Positions 1 to 6,526 of a DNA stretch of 11,581 bases are shown here, piece after piece; position 1 is the stretch's first letter; every line of letters begins with the position of its first letter. This DNA is from JALUUH01 sp964636675 (GTDB lineage: Bacteria; Pseudomonadota; Gammaproteobacteria; S012-40). Below the pieces are notes generated by a model. That model worked only from the letters and a program-made list of their open reading frames with translations. It had not been told where the DNA came from and ran no database searches. Location: assembly GCA_964636675.1 (NCBI GenBank), contig CAZWUO010000118.1:1-11581 (forward strand), written 5' to 3'. Made by a program: the position numbers and the translations under genes.

Positions 1-80
1 TCCTCCAGCCGAACCTCAAGACGGGTTTGCCCGTCTTCAGTTTGGTAGATGATGAGTTGAGAAGTGGGTGGTGTGGACAC
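1..80 (-). CDS. RhuM-family protein, N-terminal fragment (runs off left edge)
   Basis: A GTG start at 80-78 shares its G with the last base of the cas3 stop codon (TAGTG). A GGAG stretch lies about 7 bases upstream, inside the end of cas3. The 26 visible residues contain IIYQTEDGQTRLEVRLE, which I recognise as the usual N-terminus of Virulence_RhuM (COG3943) proteins; the rest lies outside the window. RhuM proteins were named from a Salmonella pathogenicity island and are frequent in accessory and defence regions, but their biochemical activity is not settled. The stop-start overlap means the gene is probably translated together with cas3, as the fifth large gene of the cas operon. RhuM is not a standard type I-C component, so this may be an accessory gene or a gene inserted before cas4-cas1-cas2. 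Few residues are visible, so the family call is good but not certain. Confidence 0.72.
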   Translation of the reverse strand, partial: MSTPPTSQLIIYQTEDGQTRLEVRLE

Positions 81-2461
81 TAAAAAACTCCGCCAGTTTC
101 TTTAAAAAAGGTTTCTGGCTTCAAAATTCCAGCCATGATACCCAAGAAATTGGGATCATATTCATAGGTATCAACCCACGAATAGATACCATCTTGCCGA
201 CATCCTTTAATTTCCTTTAACCCTAACTTATTAATTTTGGCCGCCCAAAGTTGAACAGAATTCTCTTGAATTTCTTGCCAATTCACAGGAATTCCCATTT
301 CCAGTTTTTCAACTAAACGGATATTTATAATTACGGTTGCTGTTTCAGAGTCGATAATTCGATAAGCTGACGACACATTCTGGAAACCCTGTTTTTGCTC
401 TTCCAACAACAATGCTTCTGATTTATTTTTTTTCGTTGGAAATCGAGACAGTTCTTTGCGAATAGCTAGAGTACAAAGATCGCTGCTATCCATATTATCC
501 TTTGTCATTTCTGGCCACAATTCATCCAGAATATCAGATGATTCTTCAAACCCAGGATGGTGATTAAGGCCATCTTCCGAAAAAACTCTAAAATCAAATA
601 ATCGACCAAAAGATCGTTTGCCGTGACGGTTGATTCTTCCTGAAATTTGTAAAAAACTGGTTACTGAACAGCTTTCTCGAAAACCAATGGCAAAATCAAA
701 ATCAACGCCTGCTTCAACACAACTGGTGGCAATCAAATACCAAGGGCGATGATTCCAATTACTGTCACCTTGCCTCCTAACCACCTCATTCAACATTATT
801 TCCCTATCTCTTGCTGCTAACGCAGTAGATAGATGCAAAACAGTTTTATGCGATAATTCATTTTCATTATCACCCAAACCTCTCGCCAGAGTATCAGCGA
901 CGACCGCTGCTGATTGCACCGTATTTAAAATAACCAAACACGATGGTTTATCTTGATGGAGAAACTCGTCCCAAGCCATATCCGATTGTATTTGTTTAAT
1001 TAACTCATCAAGTTTTAATGGCTTATCAATTCGCTCGAAAATAACTCTTCGCCCCTCAGCCTGTTGTGTCTTCGTTTTTAAACTGTCAGATAATAGATCA
1101 GGCAAGGTATCAATAGCATCATTGATCAGATAGCTATCTTGCCAAAATTTGACCATGGAGCCAGAGGAAAAAACGAAATTACATCCCCAAGTGTCTGCCA
1201 ACTGTTTCATCCAATGCCAGCTAATATTTAATAATTCGGCTGGCAAACAGGCATGGGATTCATCAATAAAAATCGCGGCACCAACAACGTTGTGCAATTT
1301 CCGAAGTTTAGAAGGATTAGAAGCTGCAAGCGTTTCAAAAAATTGTACAGCTGTTGTCACTACAATCGGCGCTTCCCAGCTTGCTGCATATTGACGCATA
1401 TCTTTGTTGCTAAATTCGGCTTTATGGTGATGCGCAACAACAATCGAAGTGGCATCTTCGTCAGCTAGCACAACAGCTTTTCGTAAAACCCGAACCGTTT
1501 GATCGATAATATTTGAAAAAGGAGCAATCACAAATACTCTGCTGGAATCATCTCTCATTGCACAACGCAGTAAATAGGCCATTACCGACGTTGTTTTACC
1601 CAAACCAACTGGCGCAGAGCAGGCTACTAAGCGCGAGTCGAATAACTTCTCATCAAAACAACGGCTATAAAACTCTCCACGCATTTTGTTTCGAGCGCTA
1701 TGAGGATCATCACTAGAGTCAATCACGTTTGCAATGTAATTATCCAAAGCCAACAGGCGTTGATGCCAGCGAGTTTCAGCAGGTTTGAAATTCGTCATCG
1801 GTTTGCCCTGGCTATAACAAGCTGCGCTACTGTGGTCAGCGTCCACCAAACAAGACAGCATCAAACGCGGCACTATATTATCGCTAGGCAACTTCAAACT
1901 TAACTGTGGCCACTCACCACAGGACTTTATCTGTCGTCTCTTGTAAGTTTCAATCCTCTCATTCGTAGTAACTATCGCAACATTATGTTTATCAAAGTCT
2001 GCCGAAAGTTTATCTCGCTGGTGGCGACCACCTCTCAAGCAATAGGGAGATAAAATTAGCTGGTGTTTTTGTCGTAACTGCTTAATGAAGTACTTCTCTG
2101 TTTTTTTATTTGGCAAGCCGGGGGCGTGATGCCCGCGAATCAACCAACCTAATAATTCGTTCTCCATTTCAGCAGCGATTGAAACGCCTGCTTCTATATG
2201 ATCAATGGGTAATCTACCTGAATCTTCGTTGCGAAATATTCGTTGAATAGATTCATCTAGCTTGCCCATGTCATGTAACATCAACGCTGCTTTAAAAGTT
2301 TTACGCAGCTCATTCTTTTCTGTTTCAAGTAGATCAGAGATCAGTAACAAATAATCAATGAGATCGAGACCATAACTCAACATCTCATTGATATGATCCG
2401 CATATCGATGAGCTTCCTGCCCAGGTTTATCCTTTGGTGGTGTATGCGCGAGATAATTCAT
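80..2461 (-). CDS. cas3: Cas3 helicase-nuclease, type I-C
   Basis: Cas3 is the 793-aa nuclease-helicase that Cascade recruits to degrade target DNA. An N-terminal HD nuclease domain covers about residues 10-215: H18, the HD pair H63-D64 in LHDMGK, H88, H111-H112 and D207 are the likely metal ligands. The superfamily 2 helicase follows: Walker A APVGLGKT (283-290), DESH box (400-403), an SSGS motif III at 432-435 in place of the usual SAT, motif V around ATSCVEAGVDFD (578-589), and QISGRINR (605-612) as the arginine-finger motif VI. All key residues are present, so the enzyme should be active. The ATG overlaps the cas7 stop by one base (TAATG), which indicates translational coupling with only a weak GGA upstream. 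Its position after cas7 is unusual, because in most type I-C operons cas3 comes first. Function is certain; gene order is the oddity. Confidence 0.97.
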   Translation of the reverse strand: MNYLAHTPPKDKPGQEAHRYADHINEMLSYGLDLIDYLLLISDLLETEKNELRKTFKAALMLHDMGKLDESIQRIFRNEDSGRLPIDHIEAGVSIAAEMENELLGWLIRGHHAPGLPNKKTEKYFIKQLRQKHQLILSPYCLRGGRHQRDKLSADFDKHNVAIVTTNERIETYKRRQIKSCGEWPQLSLKLPSDNIVPRLMLSCLVDADHSSAACYSQGKPMTNFKPAETRWHQRLLALDNYIANVIDSSDDPHSARNKMRGEFYSRCFDEKLFDSRLVACSAPVGLGKTTSVMAYLLRCAMRDDSSRVFVIAPFSNIIDQTVRVLRKAVVLADEDATSIVVAHHHKAEFSNKDMRQYAASWEAPIVVTTAVQFFETLAASNPSKLRKLHNVVGAAIFIDESHACLPAELLNISWHWMKQLADTWGCNFVFSSGSMVKFWQDSYLINDAIDTLPDLLSDSLKTKTQQAEGRRVIFERIDKPLKLDELIKQIQSDMAWDEFLHQDKPSCLVILNTVQSAAVVADTLARGLGDNENELSHKTVLHLSTALAARDREIMLNEVVRRQGDSNWNHRPWYLIATSCVEAGVDFDFAIGFRESCSVTSFLQISGRINRHGKRSFGRLFDFRVFSEDGLNHHPGFEESSDILDELWPEMTKDNMDSSDLCTLAIRKELSRFPTKKNKSEALLLEEQKQGFQNVSSAYRIIDSETATVIINIRLVEKLEMGIPVNWQEIQENSVQLWAAKINKLGLKEIKGCRQDGIYSWVDTYEYDPNFLGIMAGILKPETFFKETGGVF

Positions 2462-3363
2462 TATCCGTCGACTAAATCACTCACATTTTTGAATCGTTCT
2501 AACAAATCACCCAAACTATTTTTGTTAGGAATGTCGTAATCTTTTGCCGAGGTAACCTGCGTGACTCCCTCTTTTAACTTTGGCGTTAAAGCATTTATGA
2601 ATAAATGCTCGGGGCAAGAACCCAGGGTATTTTTATGCTCTGCAAACCAGGCATGCAGCACCGAAACTTGCGGACGAATCGCAGAAGCAGTGTGCTGATA
2701 AACATAGGGCAACATAAATTTTAGCAAATTCAAATCTTCGGTAGTTGCACCTGTTTTTTTCGCAATGCTTGGGTTTACAAATATAGGAATACAATAGATG
2801 CCATGCTGCACCACACGGAAGGCTAGAGGCGCCATGCCGCGATCTTTATCAGCTTCAACGCCTGATTTGTTAGTATTAGTCATTCGAACGACATCAATAG
2901 GTGCGATTGACATGCCTACGCCGATTTGCGTTGTCCCTGTGTTAATCAAATGTGCATAACCACCCTCTGCTTTTTTCTTTTTTTGGTCTTTGTTCAACTC
3001 AGCGTCTTTTAGTGATTCAAGGAAGGTATTGCCAAACATACGCGCATCCCAATAGGCTTGCATAAATTCAGATTTATCCATCGATTTAATTGCATCTCGA
3101 TCCCGGCCCCGTTCTTCCAAAATTTTAAATTTATTCTTTGTCTCTTCGCCAAGTTTGAGCTGTTTTTTGGCAACAGAAAAAACTTCAGAGTTTTCACTCA
3201 CTAGGTCTCGCAATTTACGCTTTAGTGAAACAGGTGAAATCATTCCTAGCCCATCTAGTTCGCGAGTTCTTGGTTCTGACTCCATATCTGGATCACCGTT
3301 TGGATTAGACATGGTGACATCTAGAATTAACAAACCGACATGGCGATTAAAAGGTATATTCAT
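2461..3363 (-). CDS. cas7: Cas7 (Csd2), type I-C Cascade backbone
   Basis: This 300-aa protein is the RAMP subunit that polymerises along the crRNA spacer to form the Cascade backbone. The N-terminus has the Csd2 signature: a first beta strand (VGLLILDVTMSN) leading into NPNGDPD at 21-27, then PVSLKRKLRDLV (44-55), where type I-C Cas7 proteins carry a similar LKRKIR segment. Length fits the family. The ATG shares one base with the cas8c stop (TAATG), and GGGAG lies about 8 bases upstream, so this start is well supported. Cas7 also supplies the thumb that flips out every sixth base of the crRNA-target duplex. That matters for the candidate regulatory RNA at 6341-6471, whose match to the cas promoter has a mismatch at position 6. 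Confidence 0.95.
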   Translation of the reverse strand: MNIPFNRHVGLLILDVTMSNPNGDPDMESEPRTRELDGLGMISPVSLKRKLRDLVSENSEVFSVAKKQLKLGEETKNKFKILEERGRDRDAIKSMDKSEFMQAYWDARMFGNTFLESLKDAELNKDQKKKKAEGGYAHLINTGTTQIGVGMSIAPIDVVRMTNTNKSGVEADKDRGMAPLAFRVVQHGIYCIPIFVNPSIAKKTGATTEDLNLLKFMLPYVYQHTASAIRPQVSVLHAWFAEHKNTLGSCPEHLFINALTPKLKEGVTQVTSAKDYDIPNKNSLGDLLERFKNVSDLVDG

Positions 3364-3785
3364 TATTTATCTCCCTGATTATCATCTGATGTATTTTCTT
3401 TTCCATAAGGACGGCCAGCTAAGTACCCCAACATAAGTTCAGCTTTGTATGTGTCAGACGTGGCTAAGGCGTGACTAGATAGAAAATCATTTAACGATTT
3501 AGCCTGTTTGCCCATCCAAATTTTTGCAAATATAGCCGCCGTTATCGCTTTATCTTCTGTTTGAATATTTTTAGCCCGAATCCGTATGACCCATGAATCA
3601 TAGGGCTTTCTACGAGAAGCCATAAAATCCATTGCTTTTTTCGGATTTTGTAAGGCCATTCCATATACCTGATTACCGATCAAAATACTTGGAATATCGC
3701 CTTTGCGTTCACTCTTGCAATAACCAATGTGCAACTCATCCATCGCAGAGCATAACTGCCCTAACTGAAATGCAAAATCTTTCAT
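3363..3785 (-). CDS. cas11c: Cas11c small subunit made from an internal start in cas8c
   Basis: An in-frame ATG at 3785-3783 (Met564 of Cas8c) is preceded by a nearly perfect Shine-Dalgarno sequence, AAAGGAGGT, with four bases (ATAT) between it and the ATG. Translation from here gives a 140-aa protein starting MKDFAFQLGQLCSAMDELH and ending at the cas8c stop. Work on type I-C systems has shown that the Cascade small subunit Cas11c comes from an internal start in the 3' part of cas8c and is needed for full interference. The position, size and strong ribosome binding site here match that. The product should line the belly of Cascade and hold the displaced strand. It is not a separate gene, so automatic annotation usually misses it. 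Confidence 0.85.
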   Translation of the reverse strand: MKDFAFQLGQLCSAMDELHIGYCKSERKGDIPSILIGNQVYGMALQNPKKAMDFMASRRKPYDSWVIRIRAKNIQTEDKAITAAIFAKIWMGKQAKSLNDFLSSHALATSDTYKAELMLGYLAGRPYGKENTSDDNQGDK

Positions 3786-5474
3786 ATATACCTCCTTTGT
3801 TCGTCCAATTTTGTATAGAAGCAATGTCATCAATGTAACTGCGCTCAAGGCTTGTGTATTATTTTTAAGATTAGTTTTTACATGAGCTTTTTTCTGTAGT
3901 ACCTTCTGCAATCGGCTTAATGCACAGTAGTTCAATAAAGGCTGATACTGCTCACTAATACGTTGCAAGCAACGCCTCGCCAAGACTTGTTTATTCTTCC
4001 CAAGAAATAGCTTCATCACATCGGCAAAGCTAATGCCGGGTAGATTTGTTGAATCACTACCATCTCGAATGCGTTTTTGACGTGATAAATACATTATCTG
4101 CTGCGGACTAATAGGCCATGGCGAACACATCGTTTTTTCATTTTTGTTTACTTGAGCATAAAGCATGAAATCTGGAGAGTTCTGGCAAGCCAGCTTCCAC
4201 TCATCGGCAGCATGAATCAATTCACTCAGTTTAGCTGTCGTACTGAAATTAATTTTACGATTAGCTTTATCAATAACAATAATTTCAATAAAATTAACAA
4301 CTGAATCAAAGTTTAATTTTTTGCCTTTGAAAGATTCGAGTACTGACTCGGTAGCATCGAGATAATCGTCAAAATCTTCGATTTTCGACTCACCTGTAAT
4401 CAAAGGTGTCAGTGAGAGGCCCCAGTCTTCTTCACAATAGGCCAATAATAAGCTGGGTGATGCTCCAATAGTCGAGGGCAGCTTCGACCAGGTTTGGTCT
4501 TTGAATTTAGCTGAATTAATAAATGCAATGCTTGCTGCTAGTTCTTGGCTGAGTTTGTCGGAAACAGAAAAAGCCGCTCCGCCTGAGGCATCGTATCGTT
4601 TAACTGTTGGTCCACTGGTAGTTGCATTTTTAGCAAATAAAGTGGTACTTCCTACAACACTTAACTTTTCTTTTGGAAATATATCGTAGACTACCTGCCC
4701 GATTTCTCCGGTTAGAGCACACTCACCTTTTCTGGTTCTTGTGTTGGTTTTTGATTCTGCTATAAACAAAGCCCGCGAAAGACCAGTCACTTGATCCCTG
4801 GATGATGCGTAGATATCGATGTCCGCTTGAGGAAAGCAATCAAGCATCAGAGTGATCCGTTTGCCGTCTTTAATCTCACCTTTTGGCGTTACATCGTCGC
4901 CAAATAATAGGGTGCAGATATGTTTTGAGCTATATGCATCTTCTCCCTGTAGTACCGATTCAATTAGCAGATTAGCAACTTGTTCAAGTATCTCCACTCC
5001 GGTTGCTGTTTGGCTGTATCGGTCAAGCAGTAGATTAACTGCCGCACAGTCGTCAATGCCTTTTAGTTGTTCTCTTCGTGTCAATACCTGCTTACGATAA
5101 CTCGGCCAACAATTCATGTGCGACAAGTCGACTGAGTGCTGCTGCGTTACACGCTCAATCAGTTCGCGATATTCAGCTTCGCTAGGTTTATTGGTTTCTT
5201 CTTTCCAAGCAATATATTCAACATGTCCTGCCGCCAATAAAGGATAAACAACTTTAACCGCCGGAAATTGATTTTTATTGCCATTCCCCAATGACCAACT
5301 ATTTTGAATCTGCTCCTTGGTCATTAATTTGACTGAGTTTACCTGGCCACGATCATCCAACATCACCCGAAACGTGGCACCCATGCCGGGTGACTGAATA
5401 TCATTATGCTTGATTGGCGGCGACTCTCCAATCGCACTCAGTCCCCGATAGATTGAATAGAGTTCATTCAACAT
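3363..5474 (-). CDS. cas8c: Cas8c (Csd1), type I-C Cascade large subunit
   Basis: This is the large subunit of type I-C Cascade, which recognises the PAM (TTC in characterised I-C systems) and starts R-loop formation. I place the start at 5474, giving 703 aa beginning MLNELYSIYRGL, which is the typical Csd1 N-terminus. GGGAG lies about 9 bases upstream, and the ATG overlaps the end of cas5c by 11 bases. The frame stays open to 5540, but that would add 22 residues unlike the family and deepen the overlap. The C-terminal part also contains a second start at 3785 that yields Cas11c. The call rests on the N-terminus and the position between cas5c and cas7, since Csd1 has few invariant motifs. It is larger than many Csd1 proteins, which are around 600 aa. 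Confidence 0.93.
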   Translation of the reverse strand: MLNELYSIYRGLSAIGESPPIKHNDIQSPGMGATFRVMLDDRGQVNSVKLMTKEQIQNSWSLGNGNKNQFPAVKVVYPLLAAGHVEYIAWKEETNKPSEAEYRELIERVTQQHSVDLSHMNCWPSYRKQVLTRREQLKGIDDCAAVNLLLDRYSQTATGVEILEQVANLLIESVLQGEDAYSSKHICTLLFGDDVTPKGEIKDGKRITLMLDCFPQADIDIYASSRDQVTGLSRALFIAESKTNTRTRKGECALTGEIGQVVYDIFPKEKLSVVGSTTLFAKNATTSGPTVKRYDASGGAAFSVSDKLSQELAASIAFINSAKFKDQTWSKLPSTIGASPSLLLAYCEEDWGLSLTPLITGESKIEDFDDYLDATESVLESFKGKKLNFDSVVNFIEIIVIDKANRKINFSTTAKLSELIHAADEWKLACQNSPDFMLYAQVNKNEKTMCSPWPISPQQIMYLSRQKRIRDGSDSTNLPGISFADVMKLFLGKNKQVLARRCLQRISEQYQPLLNYCALSRLQKVLQKKAHVKTNLKNNTQALSAVTLMTLLLYKIGRTKEVYMKDFAFQLGQLCSAMDELHIGYCKSERKGDIPSILIGNQVYGMALQNPKKAMDFMASRRKPYDSWVIRIRAKNIQTEDKAITAAIFAKIWMGKQAKSLNDFLSSHALATSDTYKAELMLGYLAGRPYGKENTSDDNQGDK
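3790..3798 (-). promoter_or_regulatory. Internal ribosome binding site for Cas11c
   Basis: On the minus strand this reads AAAGGAGGT, complementary to the 16S rRNA 3' end over nearly its whole length and ideally spaced from the ATG at 3785. It lies inside the cas8c reading frame and is among the strongest Shine-Dalgarno sequences in the operon, so selection for internal initiation is likely. Confidence 0.88.
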
Positions 5475-6120
5475 AGTGAAATTCTCCCTTATTAATCCAT
5501 GCTTGCGCTCCGTGTTGAAATCGCGGTTTGTACTGACCATTCACCACTTTATCGAAAACCTGATTGAGCACTGACACCAAATCTAGATTAATTTCGGTAT
5601 CAACCTCGGTTGCGTCAGGCATAGACTCGTTATCACGCAACGGCCCCCAATAACTCGGCACAAATTCATTCCAACCAAGGGCAGGTGTTTTATGGCACTG
5701 ACCTTTTTTTAGTCGCCGCTCAAATATAGCTTCCAAGGCATGGCAGGGATTGCGACCATGTTTTAAATGCTCACCACTACCATTCTCTACAACTCCATAA
5801 ATGCGGTAATGCACATCGACAAGAATAAGCGCTGAAAATTGAAAATTAACTTTTTTCTTGTCCTTAAGCGGACCACGATAATTATTGGTATATTTCTGAA
5901 AGCTTAATTCGCCACCACTGCTGCCTTTTCTCTTGCAAATTTCAACTCTCGTGGGCCGAATCCAGGCTTTACCATCGTTAAAGAATGCAATCGACTCAAA
6001 TATTCCTTTTACCGCAGACCAAGTTGGCACCGGATAACTTGTGGGTGTCGCTCCCGTATCAGGACGAGACCACATCGCAAAGGGTCCGGCTATTTCCATT
6101 GATATTTCGTATTTGCTCAT
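5464..6120 (-). CDS. cas5c: Cas5c (Cas5d), crRNA-processing subunit of type I-C
   Basis: In type I-C, which lacks Cas6, Cas5c cuts the pre-crRNA at the 3' base of each repeat hairpin and then caps the 5' handle within Cascade. The 218-aa protein has the family N-terminus (ISMEIAGPFAMWSRP, 6-20), SYPVPTWSAVKGIFESI (28-44) matching SYSVPTYQALKGIAESI of the Bacillus halodurans enzyme, and WGPLRD at 158-163. By my alignment from memory, the B. halodurans catalytic residues Tyr46, Lys116 and His117 correspond to Ala45, Cys126 and His127. Only the histidine is kept, so processing chemistry may differ; other Cas5d proteins are known to vary here. The ATG has a strong AGGAGG five to six bases upstream. 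The stop overlaps cas8c by 11 bases. This is the first cas gene of the operon. Confidence 0.93.
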   Translation of the reverse strand: MSKYEISMEIAGPFAMWSRPDTGATPTSYPVPTWSAVKGIFESIAFFNDGKAWIRPTRVEICKRKGSSGGELSFQKYTNNYRGPLKDKKKVNFQFSALILVDVHYRIYGVVENGSGEHLKHGRNPCHALEAIFERRLKKGQCHKTPALGWNEFVPSYWGPLRDNESMPDATEVDTEINLDLVSVLNQVFDKVVNGQYKPRFQHGAQAWINKGEFHYVE

Positions 6121-6169
6121 CGCTGCCTCCTCAATAGTTCAACAATGTATAGCTGTGCATTTGTCTGCT

Positions 6170-6295
6170 TCACAAAAATTGTTTCAAAACTAACCCACAT
6201 ACCCCTATGATAAATAGCACATAAACAGCCCAAAAACGGTTATTTGGTAGCTGAATCAATAAAAGCCTCAGTTCCCGAAACAGCTTCCAATCCAT
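6170..6295 (-). CDS. 41-aa single-span membrane peptide, candidate CreT-like toxin
   Basis: A short ORF runs from an ATG at 6295-6293 to TGA at 6172-6170. It encodes 41 residues: a charged amphipathic start (MDWKLFRELRLLLIQL), a PNNR turn, a hydrophobic segment WAVYVLFIIGVCGLVL (22-37) bounded by R20 and K38, and a KQFL end. AGG lies seven to eight bases upstream. It is the first ORF after the predicted cas promoter, with a leader of about 28 bases, and ends 49 bases before cas5c with no terminator between, so it should share the cas transcript. Size and shape resemble small membrane toxins of toxin-antitoxin systems. In CreTA modules a small toxin is repressed by a crRNA-like guide with Cascade, which is the arrangement here. 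I know no homologue, so the role is inferred from layout. It could also be a chance ORF in the leader. Confidence 0.5.
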   Translation of the reverse strand: MDWKLFRELRLLLIQLPNNRFWAVYVLFIIGVCGLVLKQFL

Positions 6296-6325
6296 AGCAT
6301 CGCCTATACTTTTTGAAAAAGATTA

Positions 6326-6334
6326 TGCTATAAT
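6326..6334 (+). promoter_or_regulatory. Extended -10 promoter for the crRNA-like RNA
   Basis: TGCTATAAT is a perfect extended -10 element (TGn plus TATAAT). The -35 at the usual distance is poor (TATACT at 6305-6310), but an extended -10 can work without one. Initiation would be near 6341, and the transcript would run through the repeat at 6381. The TATAAT overlaps the minus-strand -10, so the two promoters are divergent and share one box. Confidence 0.6.
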
Positions 6335-6358
6335 AGTTTCACTTGATGTTAACTGCAA
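6330..6358 (-). promoter_or_regulatory. Predicted cas operon promoter
   Basis: On the minus strand, TTGCAG (6358-6353) and TATTAT (6335-6330) are 17 bases apart: a -35 with the TTG core and a five-of-six -10. The start of transcription would be near 6323, about 28 bases before the 41-aa ORF and 200 bases before cas5c. The spacer between the two boxes and most of the -35 are covered by the sequence matched by the repeat-linked spacer. No expression data are available. Confidence 0.6.
6338..6356 (+). promoter_or_regulatory. Partial protospacer with TTC PAM in the cas promoter
   Basis: TTC (6338-6340) is followed by ACTTGATGTTAACTGC. The spacer directly after the repeat at 6414 begins ACTTGTTGATAACTGC. 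Fourteen of 16 bases agree, with mismatches at positions 6 and 9; beyond position 16 agreement drops to chance. TTC is the known type I-C PAM, and position 6 is normally flipped out of the crRNA-target duplex. Cascade bound here would cover the cas promoter and the start of the plus-strand RNA. Such a short match would be expected to allow binding without full cleavage. Confidence 0.8.
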
Positions 6359-6362
6359 CATC
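6345..6362. promoter_or_regulatory. Inverted repeat over the cas -35, possible regulator operator
   Basis: GATGTT (6345-6350) and AACATC (6357-6362) form a perfect 6-bp inverted repeat with six bases between, overlapping the cas -35 and the protospacer. It could be a binding site for the neighbouring WYL regulator or a hairpin near the 5' end of the plus-strand RNA. The sequence alone does not decide between these. Confidence 0.35.
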
Positions 6363-6380
6363 TATCTTATTATATATTTA

Positions 6381-6413
6381 GTCGCACCCTTTTACGGGTG
6401 CGTGGATTGAAAC
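6381..6413 (+). CRISPR. Solitary type I-C CRISPR repeat (33 bases)
   Basis: The unit has the type I-C form: GTCGCACCC, loop TTTTAC, GGGTGCG and the 3' end TGGATTGAAAC. CGCACCC (6383-6389) pairs with GGGTGCG (6396-6402) in a 7-bp stem. The 11 bases after the stem are the expected 5' handle after Cas5c cleavage. No second copy follows at the usual 34-36 base spacing or elsewhere in the window, so this is not an ordinary array. Confidence 0.92.
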
Positions 6414-6440
6414 ACTTGTTGATAACTGCTGGTAATAGAG

Positions 6441-6464
6441 CACTGCTTCTTTTTTGAAGCAGTG
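6441..6464 (+). terminator. 9-bp hairpin after the spacer, possible RNA 3' end
   Basis: CACTGCTTC (6441-6449), a loop of six T and GAAGCAGTG (6456-6464) form a perfect stem, extendable by G-U and A-U pairs. The following TGTTTCAATATA has only a short T run, so termination would be weak. The six-base loop resembles the loop size of the real repeat, so this may be a substituted second repeat that protects the guide 3' end. Confidence 0.45.
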
Positions 6465-6526
6465 TTTCAATATAACCATATGTTTGCACTAACTATTTAA
6501 TAATAGTTTCATATTTTCACCCTGTA

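Larger units (their letters stand above)
6341..6471 (+). ncRNA. CreR/CreA-like crRNA-type regulatory RNA (single repeat, spacer, hairpin)
   Basis: The predicted transcript starts near 6341, has a 40-base leader, one complete type I-C repeat (6381-6413), a spacer from 6414, and a 9-bp hairpin (6441-6464). The 5' end follows from the promoter and the 3' end is only a guess at the hairpin. Cas5c would release a guide with the usual 11-base handle TGGATTGAAAC. The first 16 spacer bases match the divergent cas promoter beside a TTC PAM. The RNA gene itself is flanked by GAAAC, not a PAM, so it is not a self-target. Known CreA and CreR RNAs guide Cascade to repress a toxin or the cas operon through a partial match. 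Since the target lies at this RNA's own start site, it may also limit itself. An orphan repeat from a lost array is the alternative, but it would not explain the match. Confidence 0.75.

Noticed and set aside
18..37. 8-bp inverted repeat with 4-base loop, terminator-like, just after cas3
   Set aside because: It falls in the RhuM coding sequence (EDGQTRL codons) with no T tract, so it is more likely a coding coincidence than a terminator.
1947..1956. GTTTCAATCC, reverse complement of the last 10 bases of the CRISPR repeat
   Set aside because: It lies inside cas3 coding sequence (ERIETYK), no repeat hairpin adjoins it, and nothing is periodic around it. A chance match.
5475..5540. Upstream extension of the cas8c frame
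   Set aside because: The extra 22 residues do not look like Csd1, and the ATG at 5474 has a good ribosome binding site and the family N-terminus.
6414..6471. Ordinary CRISPR array of one spacer
   Set aside because: No second repeat exists at the expected spacing, and the spacer resembles the adjacent promoter, not foreign DNA that I could identify.
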